A DNA stretch of 64,000 bases, from positions 38,720,193 to 38,784,192 of the forward strand of contig NC_092354.1 in the NCBI RefSeq assembly GCF_963676685.1. The letters are read 5' to 3'. This DNA comes from Mytilus edulis (Eukaryota > Mollusca > Bivalvia > Mytilida > Mytilidae). The notes beneath the pieces are model-generated. The model was not told where the DNA came from. It worked only from the letters and a program-made list of their open reading frames with translations, and ran no database searches. Of this stretch, positions 43,516-55,300 are shown in pieces. Made by a program: the position numbers and the translations under genes. Each line of letters starts with the position of its first letter. Position 1 is the stretch's first letter.

Positions 43516-44511
43516 CTGCCGATAAAATAGCCATTTTATTGATCTCTTCACTGATAATTTTTGAGTTTGTGTATTTGTAGGTCAGAAATCTGGATTTTCA
43601 TGGTCATCATTCACAGATCAATACTGAACGGAAAACTTAAAGCTGATATTTTTCTCCATAGTGCGACTTTTTTATTAATTTGAAATGGAACATGTTTTTT
43701 CCTACATTTATTTGAAAGAGGAAATTTCAACATGATGACTATAAACAAAAAGGAGTCATATCATCACGATCATTGATGCACAAGAACTTGATCATATAAA
43801 TACAACAATGTAATTATCAATTGAAAGATGGAACGAATGAACAAGATATTAGAATGTTGTTGTCCAAATAAACTTGCTTTGTCTTCTCATTTGAATCTCT
43901 CCATTCAATAAAGATGTACAGAGGAAGATCTTTGAAGAACAGATTGAAAAAATGTTTTGTCTAAGAATTGCAGGAATATTCTAGTGAATGAAATTATTTA
44001 TTGACTTCACTCTTATATAGTGGACTGAATAATTGTACATAGCAAGCTGTGAATAAAGAAAGCAAAAACTTTAACAAAAAGTGTTTATATTATAAATTTG
44101 CAATTATAAGCATACTATTATGTACACCACAAAGTTATATATATAATTTAAATTGTTTGCCTATACAAGTATTGCAATGAACCTATAACAAAGAAAATCT
44201 TACCTCATGAAAAGAGTGAACTATTCAGTCAGAATATGAAATATTTTTTCAGTTCTATTTTTCATAATAGAATAAACAAGACAAAGATTTCAAAACAATA
44301 TTTTTTCATTTATTTAGAAATTTCATCATTTTGTTTCAGTGAAAGGACTTTATTCTTTGACTGTAAAATATTATTATTATACATTCCAAAATAAGAATAA
44401 TATTTATTGTCATATAAACAAATAAAAAACATGTTTGTGACAAAATTTAAAAAAAATTATATATATGTATATATAAAAAATATAAAAAAAACTCGTATAC
44501 ATTTAAAACAT
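43516..44511. other. Interior of the 19-kb block, last part
   Basis: Very AT-rich, no gene or repeat recognised. Confidence 0.45.
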
Positions 44512-44979
44512 TTTACTACCAAACAGCATTCATTGTAACATACACATAACTTTATATTTATATATATATATTTATAATTTTAATCCCATAGGATTTTATT
44601 TTGTCCCATGGGATATTAAAAATCCCATGGGATAATTATAGTCCCATGGGATTTTTTTTGTCCCATGGGACAACAAATATCCCATGGGACTACAATAATC
44701 CCATGGGACCAAAAAAAATCCCATGGGATTTAACCAAAATCCCATGGGATAATGGTAAATCCCATGGGATTTTGCCCTGTCCCATGGGATATTGAAAATC
44801 CCATGTTTTTATAATTCAAATTGCAAAATAAATATGAAAGTAACAGTATAAAACCAATGAAATTATTGAATCCCATGTAATTCCGCACATTTTGGTAATA
44901 TACATGATATTGTAGCTCTTGTTTGAGGCGGCGGCGGATTTGCAAATGAGTGTTTTGCAAATTAAAAGTGTCCAGTGTT
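44512..44979 (-). repeat. Right terminal inverted repeat with CCCATGGGA array
   Basis: Reverse-complement partner of 25870-26336. Again ten perfect CCCATGGGA words and decayed outer ones. Differences are scattered substitutions and small length changes in the spacers between words. Confidence 0.9.
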
Positions 44980-45556
44980 ATATGATAACCATGATTCAGC
45001 TGACAGCATGACAGGAGAGTATTCAAAGCTCACAAAATTATACCAGTCGGTAATTATAGGATGCAGAAACGTATATCTACAACTGATAAAGGGCAAAGTT
45101 ATGTATTTAGCTTAATTGTAATTACATGGAGTGTATGCATTGAAATTAACATGTACCATATGTCGACTTTACGAGTTCAAGTTGTCTGTCATGCAAACCA
45201 CAACAGAAATCGTGTCAAATTACAGAACTTTTCGTTTTGCGATTAGGTCTTCTTTGAAAGACTTGGATTTAATTATCCCTCCCCCTTTTAGATCACGATT
45301 TTTTTTTTTTTTTAACTATGCGGGTAAGCTTAAGTTGCAAATTATACACGAAGCCGACAGTAGCGGGGATATTTCTGGTCATTATATTTCAACCTCGAAT
45401 AGAGATTATGCTGCAGCTGTAATTTTAACTATCGCCGATTTCCTCTATCAAATATATTTACCGACAATTTCAGTATAATATTAACATGCATATATACCAT
45501 ACATATCAGGTAACACGTGTCCTTATATGATCAAGTTAAACAAGTGATAGTCATAA

Positions 45557-45627
45557 GCATCGGTGGTTCAGTGGTAGAATGCTCGCCTGCCACGCGGGCG
45601 GCCCGGGTTCGATTCCCGGCCGATGCA
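45557..45627 (+). tRNA. tRNA-Gly-GCC: tRNA-Gly (GCC)
   Basis: Consensus copy, first after the 19-kb block. Confidence 0.96.
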
Positions 45628-46272
45628 TTTCTTTTTTCGTCTCTTTCAAATGTTTTCAATTGATTAGAGGACATATTGGCACATAATCGTATCATCCACA
45701 AATATATAGTGGGCATTACTGTTAATTAACGTAAAAAGAAATTCATTTGATGCCATCATTTCAAATACAACGCGTGCGTCTCTTCGCTTTGGAGGTCAAT
45801 CTTGAAAAAGATACAAATAAATATCGGTAAGAACGCGCTTTATAAGTGTGCCAGGAGTGAATGGCTCCTGCGCTGCCATTTTTTAGTAATAGAGTGGAAT
45901 TGTATAGAGAGAGTGGCAAACGCAGGGAATTACGTTATCGTATCTAACTTATACCCCGAGGGGATAATGTCATAACAACTGACTAAATGACAAGAAATAC
46001 ATAAAACATCAACATGACTTTAAAACAGAAAGTCATAATTATTTGCTAGTGTACATTCTTCTGCAGGACTGGTGTGATGGTCACCCATCTCATTTCAGTC
46101 GGTGTCATTTCAAGACATAATATTAAGGCACAAAACAGCGGCAGATGCAAACTGCAAGCTAACATACGTTGCAAGAATTAATTGCAATTTATTCGCTCTG
46201 ATGAGTATGTGAATCCTGCATATCTTGTTCGTGACTTTTAACATAGTTTCCTCCAAGCACAAAAAATTAAAG

Positions 46273-46344
46273 CTCCGATGCCGGGAATCGAACCCGGGCC
46301 GTCTGGGTGAAAACCAGAAATCCTAACCACTAGACCACATCGGA
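46273..46344 (-). tRNA. tRNA-Glu-TTC: tRNA-Glu (TTC)
   Basis: Consensus copy. TATATA at about -36 to -27 upstream (46371-46380). Confidence 0.96.
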
Positions 46345-46382
46345 CTTAGTATAATTAGTTAAAATTAAGCTATATATAAAAG
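46345..46382 (-). promoter_or_regulatory. TATA-like upstream element of tRNA-Glu (type B)
   Basis: Minus-strand TTTATATATAGCTTAA at about -37 to -22, the counterpart of the type A site at 2642-2680. One base in this copy (ATAATTAG) differs from its neighbours (ATAACTAG). Confidence 0.55.
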
Positions 46383-46954
46383 CGTCCTTACCGAGCCTAA
46401 TACATTTAATATGATTGTGTCAACATATGATAACCATGATTCAGCTGACAGCATGACAGGAGAGTATTCAAAGCTCACAAAATTATACCAGTCGGTAATT
46501 ATAGGATGCAGAAACGTATATCTACAACTGATAAAGGGCAAAGTTATGTATTTAGCTTAATTGTAATTACATGGAGTGTATGCATTGAAATTAACATGTA
46601 CCATATGTCGACTTTACGAGTTCAAGTTGTCTGTCATGCAAACCACAACAGAAATCGTGTCAAATTACAGAACTTTTCGTTTTGCGATTAGGTCTTCTTT
46701 GAAAGACTTGGATTTAATTATCCCTCCCCCTTTTAGATCACGATTTTTTTTTTTTTTTAACTATGCGGGTAAGCTTAAGTTGCAAATTATACACGAAGCC
46801 GACAGTAGCGGGGATATTTCTGGTCATTATATTTCAACCTCGAATTGAGATTATGCTGCAGCTGTAATTTTAACTATCGCCGATTTCCTCTATCAAATAT
46901 ATTTACCGACAATTTCAGTATAATATTAACATGCATATATACCATACATATCAG

Positions 46955-47001
46955 GTAACACGTGTCCTTATATGATCAAGTTAAACAAGTGATAGTCATA
47001 A
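46955..47001 (+). promoter_or_regulatory. Upstream element of tRNA-Gly (type B): TATATG at -33
   Basis: TATATG at 46969-46974, -33 to -28 from the gene, within CCTTATATGATCAAGTTA. CACGTG at 46959-46964. Matches the type A site at 3209-3268 with the same TATA spacing. Confidence 0.55.
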
Positions 47002-47072
47002 GCATCGGTGGTTCAGTGGTAGAATGCTCGCCTGCCACGCGGGCGGCCCGGGTTCGATTCCCGGCCGATGCA
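47002..47072 (+). tRNA. tRNA-Gly-GCC: tRNA-Gly (GCC)
   Basis: Consensus copy. Confidence 0.96.
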
Positions 47073-47717
47073 TTTCTTTTTTCGTCTCTTTCAAATGTTT
47101 TCAATTGATTAGAGGACATATTGGCACATAATCGTATCATCCACAAATATATAGTGGGCATTACTGTTAATTAACGTAAAAAGAAATTCATTTGATGCCA
47201 TCATTTCAAATACAACGCGTGCGTCTCTTCGCTTTGGAGGTCAATCTTGAAAAAGATACAAATAAATATCGGTAAGAACGCGCTTTATAAGTGTGCCAGG
47301 AGTGAATGGCTCCTGCGCTGCCATTTTTTAGTAATAGATTGGAATTGTATAGAGAGAGTGGCAAACGCAGGGAATTACGTTATCGTATCTAACTTATACC
47401 CCGAGGGGATAATGTCATAACAACTGACTAAATGACAAGAAATACATAAAACATCAACATGACTTTAAAACAGAAAGTCATAATTATTTGCTAGTGTACA
47501 TTCTTCTGCAGGACTGGTGTGATGGTCACCCATCTCATTTCAGTCGGTGTCATTTCAAGACATAATATTAAGGCACAAAACAGCGGCAGATGCAAACTGC
47601 AAGCTAACATACGTTGCAAGAATTAATTGCAATTTATTCGCTCTGATGAGTATGTGAATCCTGCATATCTTTTTCGTGACTTTTAACATAGTTTCCTCCA
47701 AGCACAAAAAATTAAAG

Positions 47718-47789
47718 CTCCGATGCCGGGAATCGAACCCGGGCCGTCTGGGTGAAAACCAGAAATCCTAACCACTAGACCACATCGGA
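47718..47789 (-). tRNA. tRNA-Glu-TTC: tRNA-Glu (TTC)
   Basis: Consensus copy. Confidence 0.96.
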
Positions 47790-48446
47790 CTTAGTATAAC
47801 TAGTTAAAATTAAGCTATATATAAAAGCGTCCTTACCGAGCCTAATACATTTAATATGATTGTGTCAACATATGATAACCATGATTCAGCTGACAGCATG
47901 ACAGGAGAGTATTCAAAGCTCACAAAATTATACCAGTCGGTAATTATAGGATGCAGAAACGTATATCTACAACTGATAAAGGGCAAAGTTATGTATTTAG
48001 CTTAATTGTAATTACATGGAGTGTATGCATTGAAATTAACATGTACCATATGTCGACTTTACGAGTTCAAGTTGTCTGTCATGCAAACCACAACAGAAAT
48101 CGTGTCAAATTACAGAACTTTTCGTTTTGCGATTAGGTCTTCTTTGAAAGACTTGGATTTAATTATCCCTCCCCCTTTTAGATCACGATTTTTTTTTTTT
48201 TTTAACTATGCGGGTAAGCTTAAGTTGCAAATTATACACGAAGCCGACAGTAGCGGGGATATTTCTGGTCATTATATTTCAACCTCGAATTGAGATTATG
48301 CTGCAGCTGTAATTTTAACTATCGCCGATTTCCTCTATCAAATATATTTACCGACAATTTCAGTATAATATTAACATGCATATATACCATACATATCAGG
48401 TAACACGTGTCCTTATATGATCAAGTTAAACAAGTGATAGTCATAA

Positions 48447-48517
48447 GCATCGGTGGTTCAGTGGTAGAATGCTCGCCTGCCACGCGGGCGGCCCGGGTTC
48501 GATTCCCGGCCGATGCA
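48447..48517 (+). tRNA. tRNA-Gly-GCC: tRNA-Gly (GCC)
   Basis: Consensus copy. Confidence 0.96.
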
Positions 48518-49162
48518 TTTCTTTTTTCGTCTCTTTCAAATGTTTTCAATTGATTAGAGGACATATTGGCACATAATCGTATCATCCACAAATATATAGT
48601 GGGCATTACTGTTAATTAACGTAAAAAGAAATTCATTTGATGCCATCATTTCAAATACAACGCGTGCGTCTCTTCGCTTTGGAGGTCAATCTTGAAAAAG
48701 ATACAAATAAATATCGGTAAGAACGCGCTTTATAAGTGTGCCAGGAGTGAATGGCTCCTGCGCTGCCATTTTTTAGTAATAGAGTGGAATTGTATAGAGA
48801 GAGTGGCAAACGCAGGGAATTACGTTATCGTATCTAACTTATACCCCGAGGGGATAATGTCATAACAACTGACTAAATGACAAGAAATACATAAAACATC
48901 AACATGACTTTAAAACAGAAAGTCATAATTATTTGCTAGTGTACATTCTTCTGCAGGACTGGTGTGATGGTCACCCATCTCATTTCAGTCGATGTCATTT
49001 CAAGACATAATATTAAGGCACAAAACAGCGGCAGATGCAAACTGCAAGCTAACATACGTTGCAAGAATTAATTGCAATTTATTCGCTCTGATGAGTATGT
49101 GAATCCTGCATATCTTGTTCGTGACTTTTAACATAGTTTCCTCCAAGCACAAAAAATTAAAG

Positions 49163-49234
49163 CTCCGATGCCGGGAATCGAACCCGGGCCGTCTGGGTGA
49201 AAACCAGAAATCCTAACCACTAGACCACATCGGA
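49163..49234 (-). tRNA. tRNA-Glu-TTC: tRNA-Glu (TTC)
   Basis: Consensus copy. Confidence 0.96.
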
Positions 49235-49891
49235 CTTAGTATAACTAGTTAAAATTAAGCTATATATAAAAGCGTCCTTACCGAGCCTAATACATTTAAT
49301 ATGATTGTGTCAACATATGATAACCATGATTCAGCTGACAGCATGACAGGAGAGTATTCAAAGCTCACAAAATTATACCAGTCGGTAATTATAGGATGCA
49401 GAAACGTATATCTACAACTGATAAAGGGCAAAGTTATGTATTTAGCTTAATTGTAATTACATGGAGTGTATGCATTGAAATTAACATGTACCATATGTCG
49501 ACTTTACGAGTTCAAGTTGTCTGTCATGCAAACCACAACAGAAATCGTGTCAAATTACAGAACTTTTCGTTTTGCGATTAGGTCTTCTTTGAAAGACTTG
49601 GATTTAATTATCCCTCCCCCTTTTAGATCACGATTTTTTTTTTTTTTTAACTATGCGGGTAAGCTTAAGTTGCAAATTATACACGAAGCCGACAGTAGCG
49701 GGGATATTTCTGGTCATTATATTTCAACCTCGAATTGAGATTATGCTGCAGCTGTAATTTTAACTATCGCCGATTTCCTCTATCAAATATATTTACCGAC
49801 AATTTCAGTATAATATTAACATGCATATATACCATACATATCAGGTAACACGTGTCCTTATATGATCAAGTTAAACAAGTGATAGTCATAA

Positions 49892-49962
49892 GCATCGGTG
49901 GTTCAGTGGTAGAATGCTCGCCTGCCACGCGGGCGGCCCGGGTTCGATTCCCGGCCGATGCA
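49892..49962 (+). tRNA. tRNA-Gly-GCC: tRNA-Gly (GCC)
   Basis: Consensus copy. Confidence 0.96.
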
Positions 49963-50607
49963 TTTCTTTTTTCGTCTCTTTCAAATGTTTTCAATTGATT
50001 AGAGGACATATTGGCACATAATCGTATCATCCACAAATATATAGTGGGCATTACTGTTAATTAACGTAAAAAGAAATTCATTTGATGCCATCATTTCAAA
50101 TACAACGCGTGCGTCTCTTCGCTTTGGAGGTCAATCTTGAAAAAGATACAAATAAATATCGGTAAGAACGCGCTTTATAAGTGTGCCAGGAGTGAATGGC
50201 TCCTGCGCTGCCATTTTTTAGTAATAGAGTGGAATTGTATAGAGAGAGTGGCAAACGCAGGGAATTACGTTATCGTATCTAACTTATACCCCGAGGGGAT
50301 AATGTCATAACAACTGACTAAATGACAAGAAATACATAAAACATCAACATGACTTTAAAACAGAAAGTCATAATTATTTGCTAGTGTACATTCTTCTGCA
50401 GGACTGGTGTGATGGTCACCCATCTCATTTCAGTCGGTGTCATTTCAAGACATAATATTAAGGCACAAAACAGCGGCAGATGCAAACTGCAAGCTAACAT
50501 ACGTTGCAAGAATTAATTGCAATTTATTCGCTCTGATGAGTATGTGAATCCTGCATATCTTGTTCGTGACTTTTAACATAGTTTCCTCCAAGCACAAAAA
50601 ATTAAAG

Positions 50608-50679
50608 CTCCGATGCCGGGAATCGAACCCGGGCCGTCTGGGTGAAAACCAGAAATCCTAACCACTAGACCACATCGGA
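50608..50679 (-). tRNA. tRNA-Glu-TTC: tRNA-Glu (TTC)
   Basis: Consensus copy, last gene before the I-type LINE; the insertion lies 246 bp from its 5' end, beyond the TATA-like box. Confidence 0.96.
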
Positions 50680-51142
50680 CTTAGTATAACTAGTTAAAAT
50701 TAAGCTATATATAAAAGCGTCCTTACCGAGCCTAATACATTTAATATGATTGTGTCAACATATGATAACCATGATTCAGCTGACAGCATGACAGGAGAGT
50801 ATTCAAAGCTCACAAAATTATACCAGTCGGTAATTATAGGATGCAGAAACGTATATCTACAACTGATAAAGGGCAAAGTTATGTATTTAGCTTAATTGTA
50901 ATTACATGGAGTGTATGCATTGAATTCGGGTTGTGAGTCCCGGATCATCACGGTCGTGTTTTTTGTAGCACCGCACTATACTTATTTATTGTTCATTTTC
51001 AGATTGAGTATCGACTATATTTTGTTGTATACAAGTAAGATTAATATAATCTTTTCAATAATAGATACTAATTTATTTTGTTTAACCTTATTTACAGTAT
51101 ATATATAGTTTGTTTTTTTTGTTTACCTTTGTCTTGTCCGCC

Positions 51143-52354
51143 ATGATGGACGAGTCAGAAAATACTCAGTTCCGAACTGAGGATTTTTACAACGCATTGA
51201 GCAGTAGTGACCTAGAAACTACTGACAATGAAAGTCAACAGGGTCACTCATGGACAACCCAGGTTAAAAAACGTAAAAGAGTAGCAACAGGTTCCCCCGC
51301 TACCACCCATAACAACACAGTTATTAGAGTACCCTCCCTCCAAAATGCCCCCAACAAATATTTGCTCATAATAGCTAGTATAAACCCATCCATTAAACTT
51401 GGAAGACAAAACCCCATTAAAATTCAAAAGGCCCTATCGGATTCGGTAGGAGTTGCAAAAAATCTAAAGCAACTCGCAAACGGCAATTTACTAATCGAGT
51501 GCCAAGATAAGCATCAATGGAAAGACATCCAACAAAGAACCTCCATTGGTGAATGGTCGATTAGGTCAAGTTTGCCCAAATCGACTACATCATCAGCTGG
51601 AGTGATATACAACGTGCCGCTTGACATCGATATTGAGGATGAAGACTTAAAATCAGTCATGAAAGGTCAAAAAGTTAGTAAGGCAACACGTTTAACATAC
51701 TATGATAAAAATAGTAATACAAGAAAAACGTCAAGATCAGTCAAACTGATCTTTGATGTTCCAATACTACCCCAAACCATAAATATTGGATTCAATAGCT
51801 ACAAAATAAAGCTATATGTACCAAATCCCATCCAATGTTACAAATGTCAGGGATATGGGCATATGGCAGGTAATTGTAGCAATAAAAGAAAATGTAGGAA
51901 ATGTGGTGAGGACCACCAATCCACTGAATGTAACACAGAATCCCCAAAGTGTGTAAATTGTAAAGGTGACCATCCATCGAACTATAAACTTTGTCCCTCA
52001 AGGGAGCAACAAAAACAAGCTCTCAAGGTAGTTAAAAGAGACAACATCACCTTGCATGAGGCAAATAAACAAGTGAAAGCTAAGGCTAAAGCAAGACCAG
52101 TTGTTCAGCAACTAGAAGCTGAACATACTGATATCAAAAAAGGTTATAAAAACACCAATATAATAGACCAAGTAATCCCAATTATAAGTGTTGCAATGCT
52201 TAATATACTTACATCCCAAACCCCAACAAGTGATCTTAATTTAGAAAAAGTTATTGGTTTCGTATCAATGGCAACCAAACAAATGTTTGGATTTGATTAT
52301 GATGTTTCGAAAGGTCTTCAATTGGCCAATAGAGTAACAACAGAAATGCTATAA
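51143..52354 (+). CDS. LINE ORF1: triple zinc-knuckle gag-like protein
   Basis: 403 aa from the first ATG (51143, MMDESENTQF, context GCCATGATGG); the frame upstream has no ATG. N-terminal acidic region, a middle domain typical of Jockey/I ORF1 proteins (IIRVPSLQNAPNKYLLIIAS, then NPIKIQKALS), and three zinc knuckles at about residues 232-284: CYKCQGYGHMAGNC, CRKCGEDHQSTEC and CVNCKGDHPSNYKLC. The C-terminal part is Lys-rich then helical. Presumed to coat the element RNA. The stop TAA shares its last A with the ATG of ORF2. Confidence 0.93.
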   Translation: MMDESENTQFRTEDFYNALSSSDLETTDNESQQGHSWTTQVKKRKRVATGSPATTHNNTVIRVPSLQNAPNKYLLIIASINPSIKLGRQNPIKIQKALSDSVGVAKNLKQLANGNLLIECQDKHQWKDIQQRTSIGEWSIRSSLPKSTTSSAGVIYNVPLDIDIEDEDLKSVMKGQKVSKATRLTYYDKNSNTRKTSRSVKLIFDVPILPQTINIGFNSYKIKLYVPNPIQCYKCQGYGHMAGNCSNKRKCRKCGEDHQSTECNTESPKCVNCKGDHPSNYKLCPSREQQKQALKVVKRDNITLHEANKQVKAKAKARPVVQQLEAEHTDIKKGYKNTNIIDQVIPIISVAMLNILTSQTPTSDLNLEKVIGFVSMATKQMFGFDYDVSKGLQLANRVTTEML

Positions 52355-55300
52355 TGTATTATACAAATCATAAAATATTAACAGAAGTAATGTTATATGT
52401 TCTATCTGTGCTTATAATGGCTAACTTTACTAGTTTACTAATATACAACATAATGTTCAGTATTGTTCATTGGAACTGTCGTGGTATTCACAATAATGCT
52501 GCAGAGTATATAGCTATGTCGCAAATAAAGCCCGATATAATATGCTTCCAGGAAACATGGTGTAAAAACGAGCAAGACCATCCACATGTAATGGGTTATA
52601 AAATAGCTGATTTTTCTGTTCGTAATACTAAATCACATGGAGGTACAGCAATATATGTCAGAGAAAACCTCCCATATCTGAAAAAGAATATTGATAGTAA
52701 TTTAGAAATATCATGCATTAAATTTAATTTTGATAATAATGATATTACACTGGTCAATCTTTATGACACAGAATCAGATACCAAATTACCACAATATAAT
52801 AATATATTTGACCAAATAGAGGGAAAATTTTTACTGTGTGGAGACTTTAATGCCCACCACACTATGTGGGGTGGTAAACATACAGATACTAAGGGAAGAG
52901 AGTTGTTCTCTTTCCTTGAGTATAAAGATATAGTACTTCTTAATGATGGTACAGGTACAAGGTGTAACCCCAGTACATTAGAACTGGCACCTATTGATTT
53001 GTCTTTTTGTAATTCTAGTCTAGCTAGTAAAATAACATGGTCAGTTGACCTCACTAGTTCTTATGGCAGTGACCATCATGTTGTAAATATTAATTTTAGT
53101 CATAAACAAATACTAACTGATGATTCTGAATCAGTATATAATTATAAGAAAGCAGACTGGGAGGCATTCTCCAGCAAATGTAATGAACATTTGAGTCCTG
53201 ACATGATTTCTGACAATATAGAAGAAACATGTTCAAGACTAACAAACAAAATACTCCAAATAGCTGGGGAGTGCATCCCAGTCAAATTAAAAAATAATAA
53301 ACCCAAAAAACCACAAGTACCATGGTGGACACCTGAATGCACTAAAAGTGTTAAAGAAAGGAATATTTGTAAAAACCGTGCCCAACATACAGGTTTTGGT
53401 ACTGATTTTACTATATATAGAGAAAAAGAAAGAGCGTGCAGAAAAACTATTAAAGCTGCACAAGCTATGTATTGGGAGAGCTATTGTAACTCGCTAAATA
53501 ATGATAGTAAATTGTCAGATGTATGGAAAAAAGTAAAATCAATGTTGGGTAAAACATTTAAAAAATTAAATTTACCAACCCTATTATATAATGATACCAA
53601 ATATGAATGTACTCAAGACAAAGCAGATATACTTGCTACAAATTATGCTCAAGTCAGTAGTGATGATAATTACTCTGACAATTTTAAAAGTCAGAAACAA
53701 GATATAGAACAAAAGGAGTACAGTAAATTATTGCACTACTATAAGGATAACTCTGATAGTTATAATGAACCATATACTATGCAAGAATTAAAAGATGCTA
53801 TCAGTGATACATCTGATACCTCCCCTGGAAAAGATAAAATTACGTATTCCATGTTCAAACAATTTACAGACAAATCACTGTCTGTGTTATTACTTTTTAT
53901 TAATAGAGTTTGGTTTTTACAAAAACTTCCAAGTGAATGGAAGCATTCCATTATATCTCCAGTACTTAAACCTGGAAAAAACCCCACAGACCCACAGTCA
54001 TATAGACCAATAGCCCTTACATCTAACTTTGTAAAAATTATGGAGAAAATGGTAAATAATAGATTACGGTGGTATCTAGAAAAAAATAATTTCTACACAC
54101 CAAATCAGAGTGGATTTAGGAAAAATAGAAATACTATGGAACAAATAATTAGAATTGATAATGATATTCATAAAGCATTTCTCAAAAAACATTTCACAGT
54201 TGGTGTATTTATAGACTTCCAAAAAGCATTTGATATGCTTTGGAAAAAAGGGTTATTAATAAAAATGGCCTCACTAGGTATAAGAGGTAATATGTTAGGA
54301 TGGGTAAAGGATTTTCTTAGTGACAGAACAATTCAAGTTAAAGTTAATAATACTTACTCTGAAATATTTATAATTCAGAATGGTACACCACAAGGTAGTT
54401 GTATAAGTCCTACACTATTTAACATCATGGTAAATGATATATCCAATAATTTAAAATACTGTGCTATGTCACAATTTGCAGATGACAGTGCTATATGGTT
54501 ATCTGGCAAAAGCAATAAATATCTACAAAAAAGAATACAAGAGGATATAGATACAATTAGTACTTGGTGTGATAAATGGGGTTTCCTCATATCACAAACA
54601 AAAACTGTAGCTATGATATTTAGTAAGAATAGTTCCCCTTGTATTAAACTTAAACTTGGAGAAACAATATTGTCATTTGTTAAAGAAGTCAAGTTTCTAG
54701 GTATGATCTTTGATTCAAAACTAACATGGTTAAAACATATACATTATATAGAAAGCAGATGTTCAAGGGTGTTAAACTGCATGAAATTGTTAACTGGTAC
54801 CAAATGGGGTGCAAACTGTTCTACCCTGAGAACAATATATATATCAATGATAAGGTCAAAGATAGATTATGGCTGTGAAGTTTATAACTCAGCCTCCCAC
54901 TCTGTCAAGAAAAAACTAGATAGTATTCAAGCCCAAGCATTAAGAATATGTGCAGGTGCTCATAAAACTGCCAGTATAAGTGGATTACAGACTGAAATTG
55001 GTGACCCCCCATATGAGTTGAGAAGAAAAAGTCTTATTACTAAGTCTTTTTTAAATATATTAAGTCTGAATGACACAAACCCAACTATAAAGAGTTTACA
55101 AGAAAACGCTATATATGAATTTAATAAGGAAAAAATTAAGGAAAATCAAAAACCATATTGTGTTACTGCACATGATACTATGAACAAATTTAATGTAGAC
55201 TATAATACTGTATACAAATGTAAAGAGTTCCCAACACCACCATGGCATGTTCTAAAACCACAGGTCAGAACGGAACTTACAAATATTATTACAAAAAAGG

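Larger units (their letters stand above)
25870..44979. mobile_element. 19.1-kb block bounded by 468-bp inverted repeats
   Basis: Splits one type B unit: CAACATAT on the left (to 25869) and ATATGATAACC on the right (from 44980), while uninterrupted units read CAACATATGATAACC. This fits a single insertion with a 4-bp ATAT duplication. Ends are inverted copies beginning AACACTGGACAC (25870-26336 and 44512-44979), about 95% or more alike in their outer part. The 18.2-kb interior has no ORF above about 100 codons, no transposase, polymerase or integrase, and is full of old bivalve repeats. Either a giant non-autonomous transposon or two small inverted-repeat elements that moved together with captured DNA. 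Superfamily not identified. Confidence 0.75.
44980..50924. repeat. Tandem tRNA array, type B block 4
   Basis: Four unit repeats with exact 1445-bp spacing of tRNA-Glu (46273, 47718, 49163, 50608). Units are nearly identical; sporadic changes include 45411 (AATAGAG for AATTGAG), 47339 (GATTGG for GAGTGG) and 48991 (CGATGTC for CGGTGTC). Ends in the target duplication of the LINE at 50925. Confidence 0.97.

Noticed and set aside
25870-44979. Maverick/Polinton element (suggested by length and inverted repeats)
   Set aside because: No polymerase B, integrase, ATPase or capsid ORFs, and a 4-bp rather than the usual longer target duplication.
47002-47161. Recurrent 61-96 aa ORFs across every array unit, some containing AGNRTRAARVAGEHSTTEP-like text
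   Set aside because: They are antisense or frame readings of tRNA-Gly and its flanks. They change with single-base T-run differences, so they are not genes.
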